DNA of 34,829 nucleotides from HGM12998 sp900756495 (GCA_958477305.1 CAUEFI010000023.1:1-34829), one strand, 5' to 3'; counted from the first letter of the stretch, positions 6,945 through 14,359 are shown. The notes: a model not told the origin generated them from the letters alone. Numbers and translations are program-made.

Positions 6945-7018
6945 CCGGCTCACGTGCATTAATGGCGCTAACAGTGTGCCTGACAGTGGTCCTGGTGTTG
7001 CCCAGTTTGGTACGGTGA
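6941..7018 (+). CDS. 25-residue membrane microprotein
   Basis: A tiny reading frame missed by length filters. ATG 6941 overlaps the preceding stop (ATGA) and follows a strong GGAGGGG. The stop overlaps the next ATG (TGATG at 7016-7020). The peptide is one hydrophobic helix (LMALTVCLTVVLVLPSLV) with a short polar start and an Arg end, which suggests an inner-membrane single-pass peptide. Function is unknown. The coupled position on both sides is the main evidence that it is translated; it may only serve to couple translation. Confidence 0.5.
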   Translation: MTGSRALMALTVCLTVVLVLPSLVR

Positions 7019-7284
7019 TGGAAAGGCTGATACGCTTAACCCTGTCTGCGTGGGCGGTATGCGTCGAGCTTGTGGCAGGCGCGGCGGTGACAGCACCGCT
7101 CGCAAAGACGCAGGACAAGCCCCTTCTGTTCTTGGCTGGAGTTGGCGCTGCTCTGGTCCTGATCTGGATAGCGGAGAGGCGCCGCGCAAAAAAGAAGCGC
7201 CGCCCTGGTACTCGCAATACCAAGGCGGCAAACAGAACAGATTGCAACCACACAATCTATTACTATCGCTATTATAGGCGATAA
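7018..7284 (+). CDS. Small membrane protein with basic C-terminus
   Basis: An 88-aa product, unknown family. ATG 7018 overlaps the stop of the microprotein before it (TGATG); an in-frame upstream ATG at 6976 lacks a ribosome binding site. Two hydrophobic segments are visible (about residues 5-25 and 38-56, with FLAGVGAALVLIWIA). A strongly basic tail (ERRRAKKKRRPG) follows, and it ends in a Tyr/Arg-rich stretch (YYYRYYRR). This predicts a two-helix membrane protein with a cytoplasmic basic tail. Superinfection exclusion or holin-like roles are possible but not supported. Confidence 0.6.
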   Translation: MERLIRLTLSAWAVCVELVAGAAVTAPLAKTQDKPLLFLAGVGAALVLIWIAERRRAKKKRRPGTRNTKAANRTDCNHTIYYYRYYRR

Positions 7285-7301
7285 CGGGAGGTTTTGCAAC
7301 T

Positions 7302-7631
7302 ATGAAAAGGAAGGATCTGCAATTTCCTATTGCGCCGGATGATTTTGTAGCTTATCAAGAAGCGCTCATAGGCCGGCAATTAAGCGAGAATGAAAGAGTG
7401 GCAACAAGCGTTTGGGTCCCACTGTTTAATGACGCTTATGACGCCGGGCTGAAAATGGATGATGAAGTGCTCAAGGGCTTCCTTAAAAAGCTGGATCAAT
7501 TGCTGGAGAAATGTGAAAACAATTCAACCCTCACTAGAGTTCTAACGGCTTGTCGGGGCTTTACTGTTCATGTATTTAACCAGGGGCGGCGAGCGGGTCA
7601 AGAAGTAGCAGATGCTACATATTCTACCTGA
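7302..7631 (+). CDS. Hypothetical early protein
   Basis: A 109-aa soluble protein, not recognised. It starts with ATG after GGGAGG at 9 bases. It is mainly alpha-helical, with an acidic centre (DDEVLKGFLKKLDQLLEKCEN) suggesting a helical bundle or dimer. It stands in the early operon with short intergenic spacing, followed by a 32-base gap with its own GGAGG for the next gene. Confidence 0.6.
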   Translation: MKRKDLQFPIAPDDFVAYQEALIGRQLSENERVATSVWVPLFNDAYDAGLKMDDEVLKGFLKKLDQLLEKCENNSTLTRVLTACRGFTVHVFNQGRRAGQEVADATYST

Positions 7632-7663
7632 TATTTTATCAGGTTCCGGAGGTTATTGTAACA

Positions 7664-7885
7664 ATGAAAACGAAAGCATTTTCAATATCTGCCTTAGATG
7701 ATTTGGAAGTGGAGCTTGCCTGTATAGGTGATTTAGTGGATGTGATTCAATGTGCTATTTGTGAAAATACGGATAGAAAGGCATCCGACTATGCCGATGC
7801 GCTCTATGCGGTAAGACTGCACCTGACCCGGCTGATCGATGACCTGAGCGACCTTATCTGCCTGGGAAAGGAGGCGGGGGTATGA
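7664..7885 (+). CDS. Hypothetical helical protein, first of a tandem related pair
   Basis: A 73-aa acidic helical protein. Its sequence (LDDLEVELACIGDLVDVIQCAI ... YADALYAVRLHLTRLIDDL) parallels the next gene product in length, in an LDDL-x-VE start, and in a YA...R...L/I helix. The stop overlaps the next start (7882-7885, ATGA). Function unknown; small acidic helical early proteins are often host-takeover or anti-defence factors, but nothing specific is visible. Confidence 0.6.
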   Translation: MKTKAFSISALDDLEVELACIGDLVDVIQCAICENTDRKASDYADALYAVRLHLTRLIDDLSDLICLGKEAGV

Positions 7886-8097
7886 GAAAAACGGTTGGCT
7901 TAGACGACCTGCGCGTTGAAATCGAAACGGCCTGTGACATGCTCCAGATTATTTACGAGCAGGTAGAGGGCGAATTGATGACGGACGGCAACCCCGCTAC
8001 TTATGCCAGAGGAACTATGGTGCTGTCGGCGCTTATAGTCACGAGGGACTACATCCGGGCAATTTGCCCGCCGGCGGGAGAGGAGGGCCAGGCATGA
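7882..8097 (+). CDS. Hypothetical helical protein, second of a tandem related pair
   Basis: A 71-aa acidic helical protein sharing the LDDL-x-VE start and overall pattern with the preceding 73-aa protein, suggesting an old duplication (weak similarity judged by eye). Start ATG overlaps the upstream stop and follows GGAGGCGGGG. Its own stop overlaps the next start (8094, ATGA). Function unknown. Confidence 0.6.
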   Translation: MRKTVGLDDLRVEIETACDMLQIIYEQVEGELMTDGNPATYARGTMVLSALIVTRDYIRAICPPAGEEGQA

Positions 8098-8396
8098 ACA
8101 ACGATTTCCTGAGTCGGCTGTATTGGGCATGTACAGATCAAGAAAATCCTCTTAGCGAAGGTCTAAACCTGGGAGAGCTTTACCATAGGACTGAAGATAC
8201 CGACAAGGTGAGCCATTACTTTGGTGAAAAGCTGTATCTTACCAGCCTTCCCACGGAAGAAAAGACTATTTTGGACAATATTAATGGGTCTGTCGCTATG
8301 GCCTATGAGCAACAAGGATTTATTAACGGCTTCCGCATAGGTATGAAGCTTGCCGTAGAACTGTGGGGAGAGGAGAAAGCAAATTGGACACGATGA
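8094..8396 (+). CDS. Hypothetical protein, DUF6809-like helical family (tentative)
   Basis: A 100-aa protein. The pattern LGELYHRTEDTDKVSHYFGEKL ... LPTEEKTILDNINGS ... GFINGFRIGMKLAVELWG resembles the small helical DUF6809-type proteins common in clostridial mobile elements (ELY start, FxxGFRLGxxL end). The match is by recollection of the pattern only. Start ATG 8094 overlaps the preceding stop. An alternative start at 8064 lies inside the previous gene without a ribosome binding site. Its stop overlaps the next ATG at 8393. Confidence 0.62.
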   Translation: MNNDFLSRLYWACTDQENPLSEGLNLGELYHRTEDTDKVSHYFGEKLYLTSLPTEEKTILDNINGSVAMAYEQQGFINGFRIGMKLAVELWGEEKANWTR

Positions 8397-9238
8397 ATAT
8401 CGCCCAGGTAAAAGCACTGTTTGAGCGAGAGGCCGTGCTGTTAGGAAGCAGGGACGGTGTGCCGGATTATCGTGTAGCGACGCTGTTTGGCGAAGCGGCA
8501 ATGAGATTTGCCCACCGTATGGATAATGACAGCCATAAAAACATAGTCGGCTATGGAACGGGGGACTACACCTTGTTTGGCCTTTCGCTCCAGGGTTTTA
8601 TGGCTGCTGCAAGCTATTTCAACGTGCAACAGTTAAAGCCATTGATTGCGGCGAAAGCTGAGGAGCGGCAGGGCGAACGCACGGATTTAAACATTAGCCA
8701 GAAAGAGGAGCCCATGATGCATGACAAAGAAGAACTTTCCCTGATGGCTGATATTATGGCTGGCATTATAAGTTCAGATGAATGGAACGATATTCAGTTA
8801 CACGACCCTGATATTAAAGCTGCCGAGAATCGACGGAAAAGAGTGCTGGAGAGTGCAAAGGCATACCTCCCTCGTGAGGTTTATGTAGAGTTGTCTGATG
8901 CGCAGGGCGGAGAAGTGGCGGCGTATATTGTGCCTGCAATCATGTACGGTATTCATGTTGCGGAAGTGATTCGAGAGGTATCCGCCAATCCGACAGAGCT
9001 ATCCCGCTACTATTTGGAAAGACGGGGGGGAAGCCAAATGAACAAGGACAAGATGCTCAGCTACATAGACATCCTGCGCAACGCCAGCCTGGGCGGAGTG
9101 CTGCGGGAGGCAGCGGACGCAGGGATAGAGGCGCTGGAGCGATCATCGCCATGTGACCTGTGCCGATTTGACCCGCCGTCAAGTTGTGATGGGAAACCGT
9201 GCTGCTGTTGCCCGGCGGAAGAAAAGATTGACGCATAA
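8393..9238 (+). CDS. Three-module early protein with Cys-rich tail and internal start sites
   Basis: A 281-aa frame started at ATG 8393 by ATGA coupling (TTG 8384 is an alternative). It reads through three separable parts. Residues 1-107 are a helical region. Residues 108-215 begin MMHDKEELSLMADIM, with GAGGAG 4 bases before their ATG at 8714. Residues 216-281 begin MNKDKMLSYIDILRNA, with a GGGGGGG tract 7 bases before ATG 9038. The last part ends in a Cys cluster (CDLCRF...CDGKPCCCCP) that could bind zinc. Each internal Met has a plausible ribosome binding site, so the locus may produce full-length and shorter proteins, or be a fusion of genes that are separate in relatives. Function unknown. 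Confidence 0.6.
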   Translation: MNIAQVKALFEREAVLLGSRDGVPDYRVATLFGEAAMRFAHRMDNDSHKNIVGYGTGDYTLFGLSLQGFMAAASYFNVQQLKPLIAAKAEERQGERTDLNISQKEEPMMHDKEELSLMADIMAGIISSDEWNDIQLHDPDIKAAENRRKRVLESAKAYLPREVYVELSDAQGGEVAAYIVPAIMYGIHVAEVIREVSANPTELSRYYLERRGGSQMNKDKMLSYIDILRNASLGGVLREAADAGIEALERSSPCDLCRFDPPSSCDGKPCCCCPAEEKIDA

Positions 9239-9285
9239 ATCTTCAACTTGGACAGCAAATAATATAACTATACTTTAACATTGGC

Positions 9286-9318
9286 CCGATCCACTCTTAA
9301 AATTCTTGGGTGGATCGG
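9286..9318. repeat. 9-bp perfect inverted repeat between convergent genes
   Basis: CCGATCCAC (9286-9294) pairs with GTGGATCGG (9310-9318) around a 15-base loop. It lies between the plus-strand early gene ending at 9238 and the minus-strand ferritin-like gene ending at 9353. No T tract follows on either strand, so it is not a classical terminator. It may still be an RNA-stabilising or insulating hairpin. Confidence 0.5.
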
Positions 9319-9352
9319 AGCCATGTTGATCACCAGAGGCGGCACTCAGTCG

Positions 9353-9883
9353 TTAGAGTTGAGATAGAAAATCGCAGAAAATTTTGTGATGTAATTTTTC
9401 ATCAAGGGATAGCCGCGCAAGCATTCGAGATACCAGAGGGTCTTTGATTTCCTTGGACTGCGCCTCATATGCCTTTGTTGCATATTGCTCAGCCTCGGCG
9501 TTCAGGGACAGCAGCTTACGGAGGTCACAGGTATAGTTCACCATGTTTCCGCACCAGTAAGTAGGGGGCTCAGATGAACGGCATTCTGGTACGCCGCCAA
9601 GGAGAGCGATGAGCTGACCGACAATCGTAAAATGGTGCTGCTCGACCTTAGCGATCCTTTGGATTACGCGCCGGACGGTTTTATTGTCATTGCCAATCGT
9701 CCAGGACTGAAATAAGTATTGATGCACTGTAGTCATTTCACTTGTTGCAGAAGCAAGGTCCGGTATGAGTATCTGGGCGTACTCTAAATTCTGTTCCCTG
9801 ACCGCAATTGGGGGATACCAATTGGTATGAACAACTGGGATGGAGTTTGGATCGCCGTGAATGCTGTATTGGATATTACTCAT
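9353..9883 (-). CDS. Ferritin-like di-iron/manganese domain protein (manganese-catalase-like clostridial family)
   Basis: A 176-aa four-helix ferritin-like protein on the strand opposite to the surrounding early operon. Metal-ligand patterns are in order: SEMTTVHQY (helix 1 Glu), KVEQHHF (helix 2 ExxH), NAEAEQYATKAY (helix 3 Glu), and DEKLHHKIF (helix 4 ExxHH). The WCGNMVNY segment and the PVVHTNWYPPI lead-in match a clostridial ferritin-like/manganese-catalase-related family as I recall it. Start ATG 9883 has GGAGGG at good spacing; the longer frame to 9910 is rejected. It would handle oxidative stress or store metal in the lysogen. Opposite strand and stand-alone arrangement suggest a moron cargo gene with its own promoter. 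Reaction not determinable from sequence. Confidence 0.8.
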   Translation of the reverse strand: MSNIQYSIHGDPNSIPVVHTNWYPPIAVREQNLEYAQILIPDLASATSEMTTVHQYLFQSWTIGNDNKTVRRVIQRIAKVEQHHFTIVGQLIALLGGVPECRSSEPPTYWCGNMVNYTCDLRKLLSLNAEAEQYATKAYEAQSKEIKDPLVSRMLARLSLDEKLHHKIFCDFLSQL

Positions 9884-9967
9884 AAGTTGCCCTCCTAAAT
9901 TGAGAGTCATTCAACCCTATGCGGGAGAGCAAAAGAAAATGATCCTGATTAGAGATGGAGGAGATGC

Positions 9968-10270
9968 ATGATGACAGAGACCAAAGAGAAAGCCTTTGAT
10001 GTGCTGGAAAGCTTATATGCAAAGCAGGTCATTGCAGAAACCGAATACATAGCGCTAAAGAGTGCAATATTGGAGGGGCCGCCTTTCGGAGATAGGGAGA
10101 TGCGGTACACAGTCTTTCTGATAGATATGGACTTTACAAATATTGAAGATCCAAGAACGGGACTTATTCGCTTTGACAATATAGACAGCACAGAGATTGA
10201 AGTGCTTATGAGGTTAGCTATGAATCAGGATTTCGATTTTGTCATCCGGCGATATGAGGACGAAGAATAG
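9968..10270 (+). CDS. Hypothetical early protein upstream of the replication gene
   Basis: A 100-aa protein starting MMTETKEKAFDVLESLYAKQV, with GGAGGAG 5 bases upstream. The first 30 residues look like a helical hairpin. The rest is mixed (REMRYTVFLIDMDFTNIEDPRTGLIRFDNIDSTEIEVLMRLAMNQDFDF). No motif recognised. It precedes the primase-polymerase gene by 21 bases and is probably co-transcribed with it. Confidence 0.6.
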   Translation: MMTETKEKAFDVLESLYAKQVIAETEYIALKSAILEGPPFGDREMRYTVFLIDMDFTNIEDPRTGLIRFDNIDSTEIEVLMRLAMNQDFDFVIRRYEDEE

Positions 10271-10291
10271 GCAAAACGGTGGAGTAGCGCA

Positions 10292-13078
10292 ATGGATAAA
10301 ACAATGGTTGAATATGCCCTGGAGTATGCGAGAATGGGGTGGCCGGTTTTCCCCTTGCATACCCCTGTGGCTGGCGGCAGATGTTCTTGCGGAAAACGTG
10401 AGTGCGATAACCTTGGAAAACATCCAAGGACCATCCATGGGCGTGACGATGCGTCGACAAACGAGGCAACGATTCGCCGCTGGTGGGAGATATGGCCGGA
10501 CGCCAACATCGGCATTGCCACCGGGGACGGACTGCTTATCGTGGACTTCGATATTGATCACGATAAAGGCAAATATGGCGATGAAACCCTGGCTCTGATC
10601 CAAGAAGAGCACGAGGAACTGCCCGATACGGTTATGGCGATTACCGGCGGCGGTGGACTGCATTATTTCTTTCATTGCACCGCTGATGACTTGACAATCA
10701 ACCAAGCCGTTCTCCCCGGCATGGACTTTCGGGGCAATGGCGGCTATGTTGTGGCCCCGCCGTCCCTTCATGTTTCCGGCCGGCGCTATGAATGGGAAGG
10801 CGCTCATGAACCGTGGGATACCGAATTGGCTGAACTCCCTATTTGGCTCCACGATATTCTTGCCGCCGGCAAAGGAGGCAAACAGAAAAAGCGGTTTGAG
10901 GCTCCTGAGGTCATCACGGAAGGCGGTCGAAATGGAACAATGTTCCGTATGGCTAGTTCCCTCCGGGCCAAAGGACTATCCGAGGCGGCCATTACTGCTG
11001 CGGTGTGGGAAGAAAACCTGCTGCGATGTCGGCCTCCGCTTGAACGCAGAGAAATTGAGACGATCTGCGCCAGCGCTGGCAAGTACGAGCGCGGCGACGG
11101 TATAGACCGCCTCCAGACCGACGCAGCCGCCTCAGAGCGCATTGCAAATGCCGACCATGGATCATTTGAAACCCTGACAGATACGACAGTTCTGGAGGCC
11201 GCCCTGAGGCTCTCCGACCCAGTGGAACGGGAAAAACGGCTTTCAGAGCTGAGAGGCCACGCCAAAGAACTGCACCGTGTCCGGGATTTTGACCGGATAT
11301 TGAGGGCCCAACAGGAGGTCCTTGCGAAAACCGTGGCTCAGGAAGCCGCAGAGCAGACTCAGGACGTTATCGACCTGCCTGATTGTCCGTTACCTGGGCT
11401 TAGGTGCTTTGGATGGGAAGTAGGCCCCAAAGGGATTAAAAAGATCGTTGGAGACGACTTTGGCGACGCATGTTCCCACCCGCTGATTATCACGGAGCGG
11501 TTGACGAACATCGACACTTGTGGAGAACGTTTAAAACTGGCGTTCTATCGGGATAAACAATGGAAATACCTGATTGTTGACAAATCGACTGTTGCCAGCC
11601 GCACGAAGATTATCGAACTGGCGGACAGTGGGATCCAAGTGAACAGCGAAAATGCGAAGCTGCTGATTCAGTATCTTCATGACCTGGAGGCACAGAATGC
11701 ATACCGTATTCCGCGCAAACGCTGTGTTTCGCGCGTTGGATGGGCTGGGCAGGAATTTGTGCCTTATGTGGACGATGTGCAATACGATGGAGACCCAAAG
11801 TATGCCAGCTATTTTAATGCCGTTTCCTGCGCTGGAGATTACGAGGAATGGAAACGGCGGGCTATAGAGGAGCGGGAACGGAGCCCAGTAGCCCGGATTG
11901 CTCTGGCCGCTAGTTTTGCCAGCCCGTTAATGTGGCCGCTGGGGGCACAGGTGTTCTTTCTGCACCTGTGGGGCGGCACAGAGGTGGGGAAAACGGTGTG
12001 CCAGATGCTGGCGATGTCAGTATGGGGAAATCCCGACCTTGGAGCGTTGCTGCGGTCCTATAATGCTACCTATGTGGCAGTAGAACGTATGGCGGCGTTC
12101 TGTCATTCGATACCGCTGGCACTGGATGAACAGCAGACAGTACGAAATAACCGCTATTTCAATATGGATACATTAATTTACAACCTCTGCGAAGGACAGG
12201 GTAAGGGACGGGGAACCAAATCTGGGGCAATGGAAAATATGTCAACATGGCGGCTTTGCGTCCTCAGCAGTGGAGAGGGCACCCTGACTTCTACGAAGTC
12301 TGGTGGGGGATCCAAAAATAGAGTGCTTGAAATCTATTGCAAGGAAAAGATTTTCAGGGATGCTGCCGGTACGGCTGAGTTTGTCAAAGAAAATTACGGG
12401 TATGCCGGGAAAGAGTACATAGCCCGTATTTCTAACCCCGCGGTAATAAAAGAAGCTAAAGAACGCTTTACCGCTTACCGGAAAATTATTGCAGCTATTG
12501 GTCGCGGCACAGATAAGCAGGTGGCCGCTGCGGCGATGCTGGCTGTGGGAGACGCTTATGCATCCATGTTCGTTTTTGGATTGGAGAAGGAGGAGGCTGA
12601 GAGCAACGCCGTGGCCTTCTGCAGCCAGCTCTCAGCGTACCTTACGGATCCTGATGAGGTTAGTCAGGTGGAGCGGGCCTACAAGTGGATAAATGGGTGG
12701 ATTGCGGCAAACCCAGGGAAGTTTCGGCACAAAGGAAATGCTGGGGAATATACCATTGGCAATGGAAGCGAATTGTGGGGAAAAGAGAACGACAAAAGGA
12801 CTGGCTATATTATTATTGCTAATGAGCTCGAAAGGGGTTTGGAGGAAGCGGGATATAACGCGGATGCCTGTGTAAACGGATTTATTGAGCGCGGGTATAT
12901 TTTACCAGGAAACACTAGAAAAACCAAACAGTCTAGAATCGGTGGGATAAGACCGTGGTGCTATGAAGTTATCATGCCTATGTTGGAACCGGGTGAACTA
13001 GAAGAAATCTCGGACATGGATCCAGATGATCCGTGGCAAGAAGAAAAAACCATTCAGTTCCCGAGTGCGCACGGATAG
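10292..13078 (+). CDS. Phage replication protein: bifunctional primase-polymerase with DUF927 helicase-like domain
   Basis: The main replication enzyme of the phage. The 928-aa protein has an N-terminal Prim-Pol (PF09250-type) domain (about residues 5-190): metal motif DFDID with Asp85/Asp87, GGGGLHYFF with His124, and the PGMDFRGNGGYVVAPPS signature. A primase C-terminal PriCT_1-like segment (about 210-265) follows. The C-terminal half (about 360-850) is a DUF927-type ATPase/helicase with Walker A GGTEVGKTV near residue 561 and an LALDEQQT segment that may act as Walker B. It would synthesise primers and unwind DNA at the origin. The gene-free repeat region immediately downstream (13079-13396) is a likely place of action. 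Start ATG has only a weak GGAG upstream. Confidence 0.9.
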   Translation: MDKTMVEYALEYARMGWPVFPLHTPVAGGRCSCGKRECDNLGKHPRTIHGRDDASTNEATIRRWWEIWPDANIGIATGDGLLIVDFDIDHDKGKYGDETLALIQEEHEELPDTVMAITGGGGLHYFFHCTADDLTINQAVLPGMDFRGNGGYVVAPPSLHVSGRRYEWEGAHEPWDTELAELPIWLHDILAAGKGGKQKKRFEAPEVITEGGRNGTMFRMASSLRAKGLSEAAITAAVWEENLLRCRPPLERREIETICASAGKYERGDGIDRLQTDAAASERIANADHGSFETLTDTTVLEAALRLSDPVEREKRLSELRGHAKELHRVRDFDRILRAQQEVLAKTVAQEAAEQTQDVIDLPDCPLPGLRCFGWEVGPKGIKKIVGDDFGDACSHPLIITERLTNIDTCGERLKLAFYRDKQWKYLIVDKSTVASRTKIIELADSGIQVNSENAKLLIQYLHDLEAQNAYRIPRKRCVSRVGWAGQEFVPYVDDVQYDGDPKYASYFNAVSCAGDYEEWKRRAIEERERSPVARIALAASFASPLMWPLGAQVFFLHLWGGTEVGKTVCQMLAMSVWGNPDLGALLRSYNATYVAVERMAAFCHSIPLALDEQQTVRNNRYFNMDTLIYNLCEGQGKGRGTKSGAMENMSTWRLCVLSSGEGTLTSTKSGGGSKNRVLEIYCKEKIFRDAAGTAEFVKENYGYAGKEYIARISNPAVIKEAKERFTAYRKIIAAIGRGTDKQVAAAAMLAVGDAYASMFVFGLEKEEAESNAVAFCSQLSAYLTDPDEVSQVERAYKWINGWIAANPGKFRHKGNAGEYTIGNGSELWGKENDKRTGYIIIANELERGLEEAGYNADACVNGFIERGYILPGNTRKTKQSRIGGIRPWCYEVIMPMLEPGELEEISDMDPDDPWQEEKTIQFPSAHG

Positions 13079-13396
13079 CCGTCACCAAATTTATCTCTAT
13101 TGGTGACGGGTGGTGACACTTTTGGTGACGGGCAAAACCCTGTGGTTGCAACGGTTTAAGTCAACTTTTTATATAATGTCACCACTGTCACCAAGAGTAT
13201 ATATATTATATAGAGCTAAATAAAAAGAGAACTTTATAACGATCAATTATTTATTAAATATAAATATAAGGTGTAGGCACAAAAAAGTGGTGACACCCCC
13301 AAAAATAGGCTGTAGTCACTGCGGCGCAATGGTTTCAAAGAATTATTGACGTGGTGACACCCACGGCGTTTTGGTGACACCCGAAAGGAGAATAGC
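13079..13396. repeat. GGTGAC-repeat region with AT-rich core, candidate replication origin
   Basis: A 318-base gene-free stretch containing nine exact copies of GGTGAC: six on the plus strand at 13102, 13112, 13124, 13289, 13353 and 13373, and three inverted (GTCACC) at 13081, 13178 and 13187. A random sequence this size would hold about 0.15 on both strands. Copies flank an AT-rich core (about 13193-13270) with almost no G or C. Several extend to TGGTGACACC(C). Iterons around a DNA-unwinding element next to the primase gene fit a phage origin. Alternatives are binding sites for a regulator of the following operon. No promoter I would insist on is visible. Confidence 0.6.
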
Positions 13397-13687
13397 ATGT
13401 ATATCAAGTATTATGATGAGTGGCTTCACCTGCGGGTTCGCGAGGTGTGTGACGTGTCGGTCAGAGGGGCCCCAACTGAAGATGCAGATGGATTCGAAGG
13501 CTCGGAACTCTACGATCCCACCATAGGAAACAGCTGCAGAGCGGAACCAGATGGTGCAGCACTCCGCTGGTTTTCTTCCTGGGCTGTTGCCTGCAAAGTG
13601 TTGGACAAGCTATGCGAGGCGATAGCCCGGGGGGATCGGCTTTTTGATCTGACGGCCTACGGTGAAGACGGGGAGGTAATAGATTGA
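13397..13687 (+). CDS. Hypothetical protein downstream of the repeat region
   Basis: A 96-aa protein starting ATG with AAAGGAG 7 bases upstream, directly after the last GGTGAC repeat. The sequence (MYIKYYDEWLHLRVREVCDVSV, an acidic middle, then WFSSWAVACKVLDKLCEAIARGDRLFDLTAYGEDGEVID) resembles short proteins carried beside phage late regulators, but I assign no family. Its TGA stop overlaps the TTG start of the next gene (TTGA), so the two are coupled. Confidence 0.65.
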   Translation: MYIKYYDEWLHLRVREVCDVSVRGAPTEDADGFEGSELYDPTIGNSCRAEPDGAALRWFSSWAVACKVLDKLCEAIARGDRLFDLTAYGEDGEVID

Positions 13688-14103
13688 CAAACCAAGAAAA
13701 GAAAGCAAAGCTGAACCAGTACCGGGAGGCGGAAGCGGAGTCATCCAGGCTGGAGCAGGAAATTACCAAGTGGTACTCCAAGGCGGAGAAAATGACCACA
13801 GCTGTCAGGCTAATCCCTAGCGGCGGCGCGGCTGGCCGGAGCCTGGAGAACTCGATAGAGGCCATAGATGCGCTGGCAGGCAGGCTGGGCGACAAACGCC
13901 GGGAGACAGTGAGGCTTCGCAGGGAGATAGAGGACGTGATTGCCTCTGTACCAGACGGCCGGCTGAGAATGCTGCTGCGGTATCGGTACATAGACGGGAT
14001 GACGTGGGAGCGGATTGCGGTAAATATGTGCATGGATGCGCGATGGATTAGGCGACTACATGGGCGTGCGCTATCTGTTTTGACCCTTGAAAGCCCACCC
14101 TGA
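13684..14103 (+). CDS. DUF1492-type late transcription regulator (ArpU/sigma-like)
   Basis: A 139-aa protein with an N-terminal coiled coil (about residues 3-85, Glu/Lys/Arg-rich) and a C-terminal sigma-70 region 4-like HTH (about 95-135: LRMLLRYRYIDGMTWERIAVNMCMDARWIRRLHGRAL), the layout of DUF1492/ArpU-like phage regulators. These are thought to drive late-gene transcription, which fits its position before the tRNA, terminase and structural genes. Starts with TTG at 13684, overlapping the upstream TGA stop. No better start exists nearby. Confidence 0.82.
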   Translation: MTNQEKKAKLNQYREAEAESSRLEQEITKWYSKAEKMTTAVRLIPSGGAAGRSLENSIEAIDALAGRLGDKRRETVRLRREIEDVIASVPDGRLRMLLRYRYIDGMTWERIAVNMCMDARWIRRLHGRALSVLTLESPP

Positions 14104-14117
14104 AGTCTGATATTGTT

Positions 14118-14141
14118 AGACTAGGGACTGGTGGGGGAGCC
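14118..14141 (+). repeat. Hairpin after the late regulator gene
   Basis: A stem of the type GGACTGG / CCGGTCC encloses a G-rich loop shortly after the DUF1492 stop, followed by GGTCTCTTTCC. A smaller hairpin (AGTCT / AGACT) precedes it. The U tract is weak, so this may be an RNA-end structure or a processing stem before the tRNA rather than a full terminator. Confidence 0.25.
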
Positions 14142-14208
14142 GGTCCCGGTCTCTTTCCATAGGCCTCCTTACCGCCCTGGCCCGGAGGCGGGAGTATCCG
14201 GGCAATAT

Positions 14209-14281
14209 ACCCTTGTAGCTCAGATGGTAGAGCAGCCCGCTGATAATGGGTGTGCCGCCGGTTCGATTCCGGCCAAGGGAG
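14209..14281 (+). tRNA. Phage-encoded tRNA-Ile (anticodon GAT)
   Basis: A 73-nt cloverleaf without encoded CCA. D arm GCTC/GAGC with AGATGGTA loop; anticodon stem GCCCG/TGGGT with loop CTGATAA (anticodon GAT); T arm GCCGG/CCGGC with canonical TTCGATT. The acceptor stem (ACCCTTG / CAAGGGA) has an A-A mismatch at the first position and six proper pairs. The T33 and A37 positions are normal, so it should decode Ile AUC and AUU. It sits in the phage genome between the late regulator and the terminase operon, where phages often carry tRNAs. Confidence 0.88.
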
Positions 14282-14287
14282 ATTAAA

Positions 14288-14359
14288 AAGCCGCAGGTCG
14301 TAAGTGAGACCGCTCCTGGTTTGGGAGAGTGGGTAGTTATAGGCCCACGCGGCGCTCCA
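14288..14359 (+). other. Cloverleaf-shaped element ending in CCA (tRNA-like, unconfirmed)
   Basis: Four stems around one junction are visible: GCCGC (14290-14294)/GCGGC (14349-14353); GGTC (14296-14299)/GACC (14308-14311) with an 8-nt loop; CTCC (14313-14316)/GGAG (14324-14327) with a 7-nt loop; and GTGGGT (14329-14334)/GCCCAC (14343-14348). One base separates successive stems, and CCA follows at 14357-14359. It lacks the conserved GG of a D loop and the TTC of a T loop, so it is not a canonical tRNA. It may be a degenerate tRNA or another structured RNA. Confidence 0.35.

Noticed and set aside
13079..13396. CRISPR array
   Set aside because: The GGTGAC repeats are short, irregularly spaced and in both orientations; no repeat-spacer periodicity and no cas genes.
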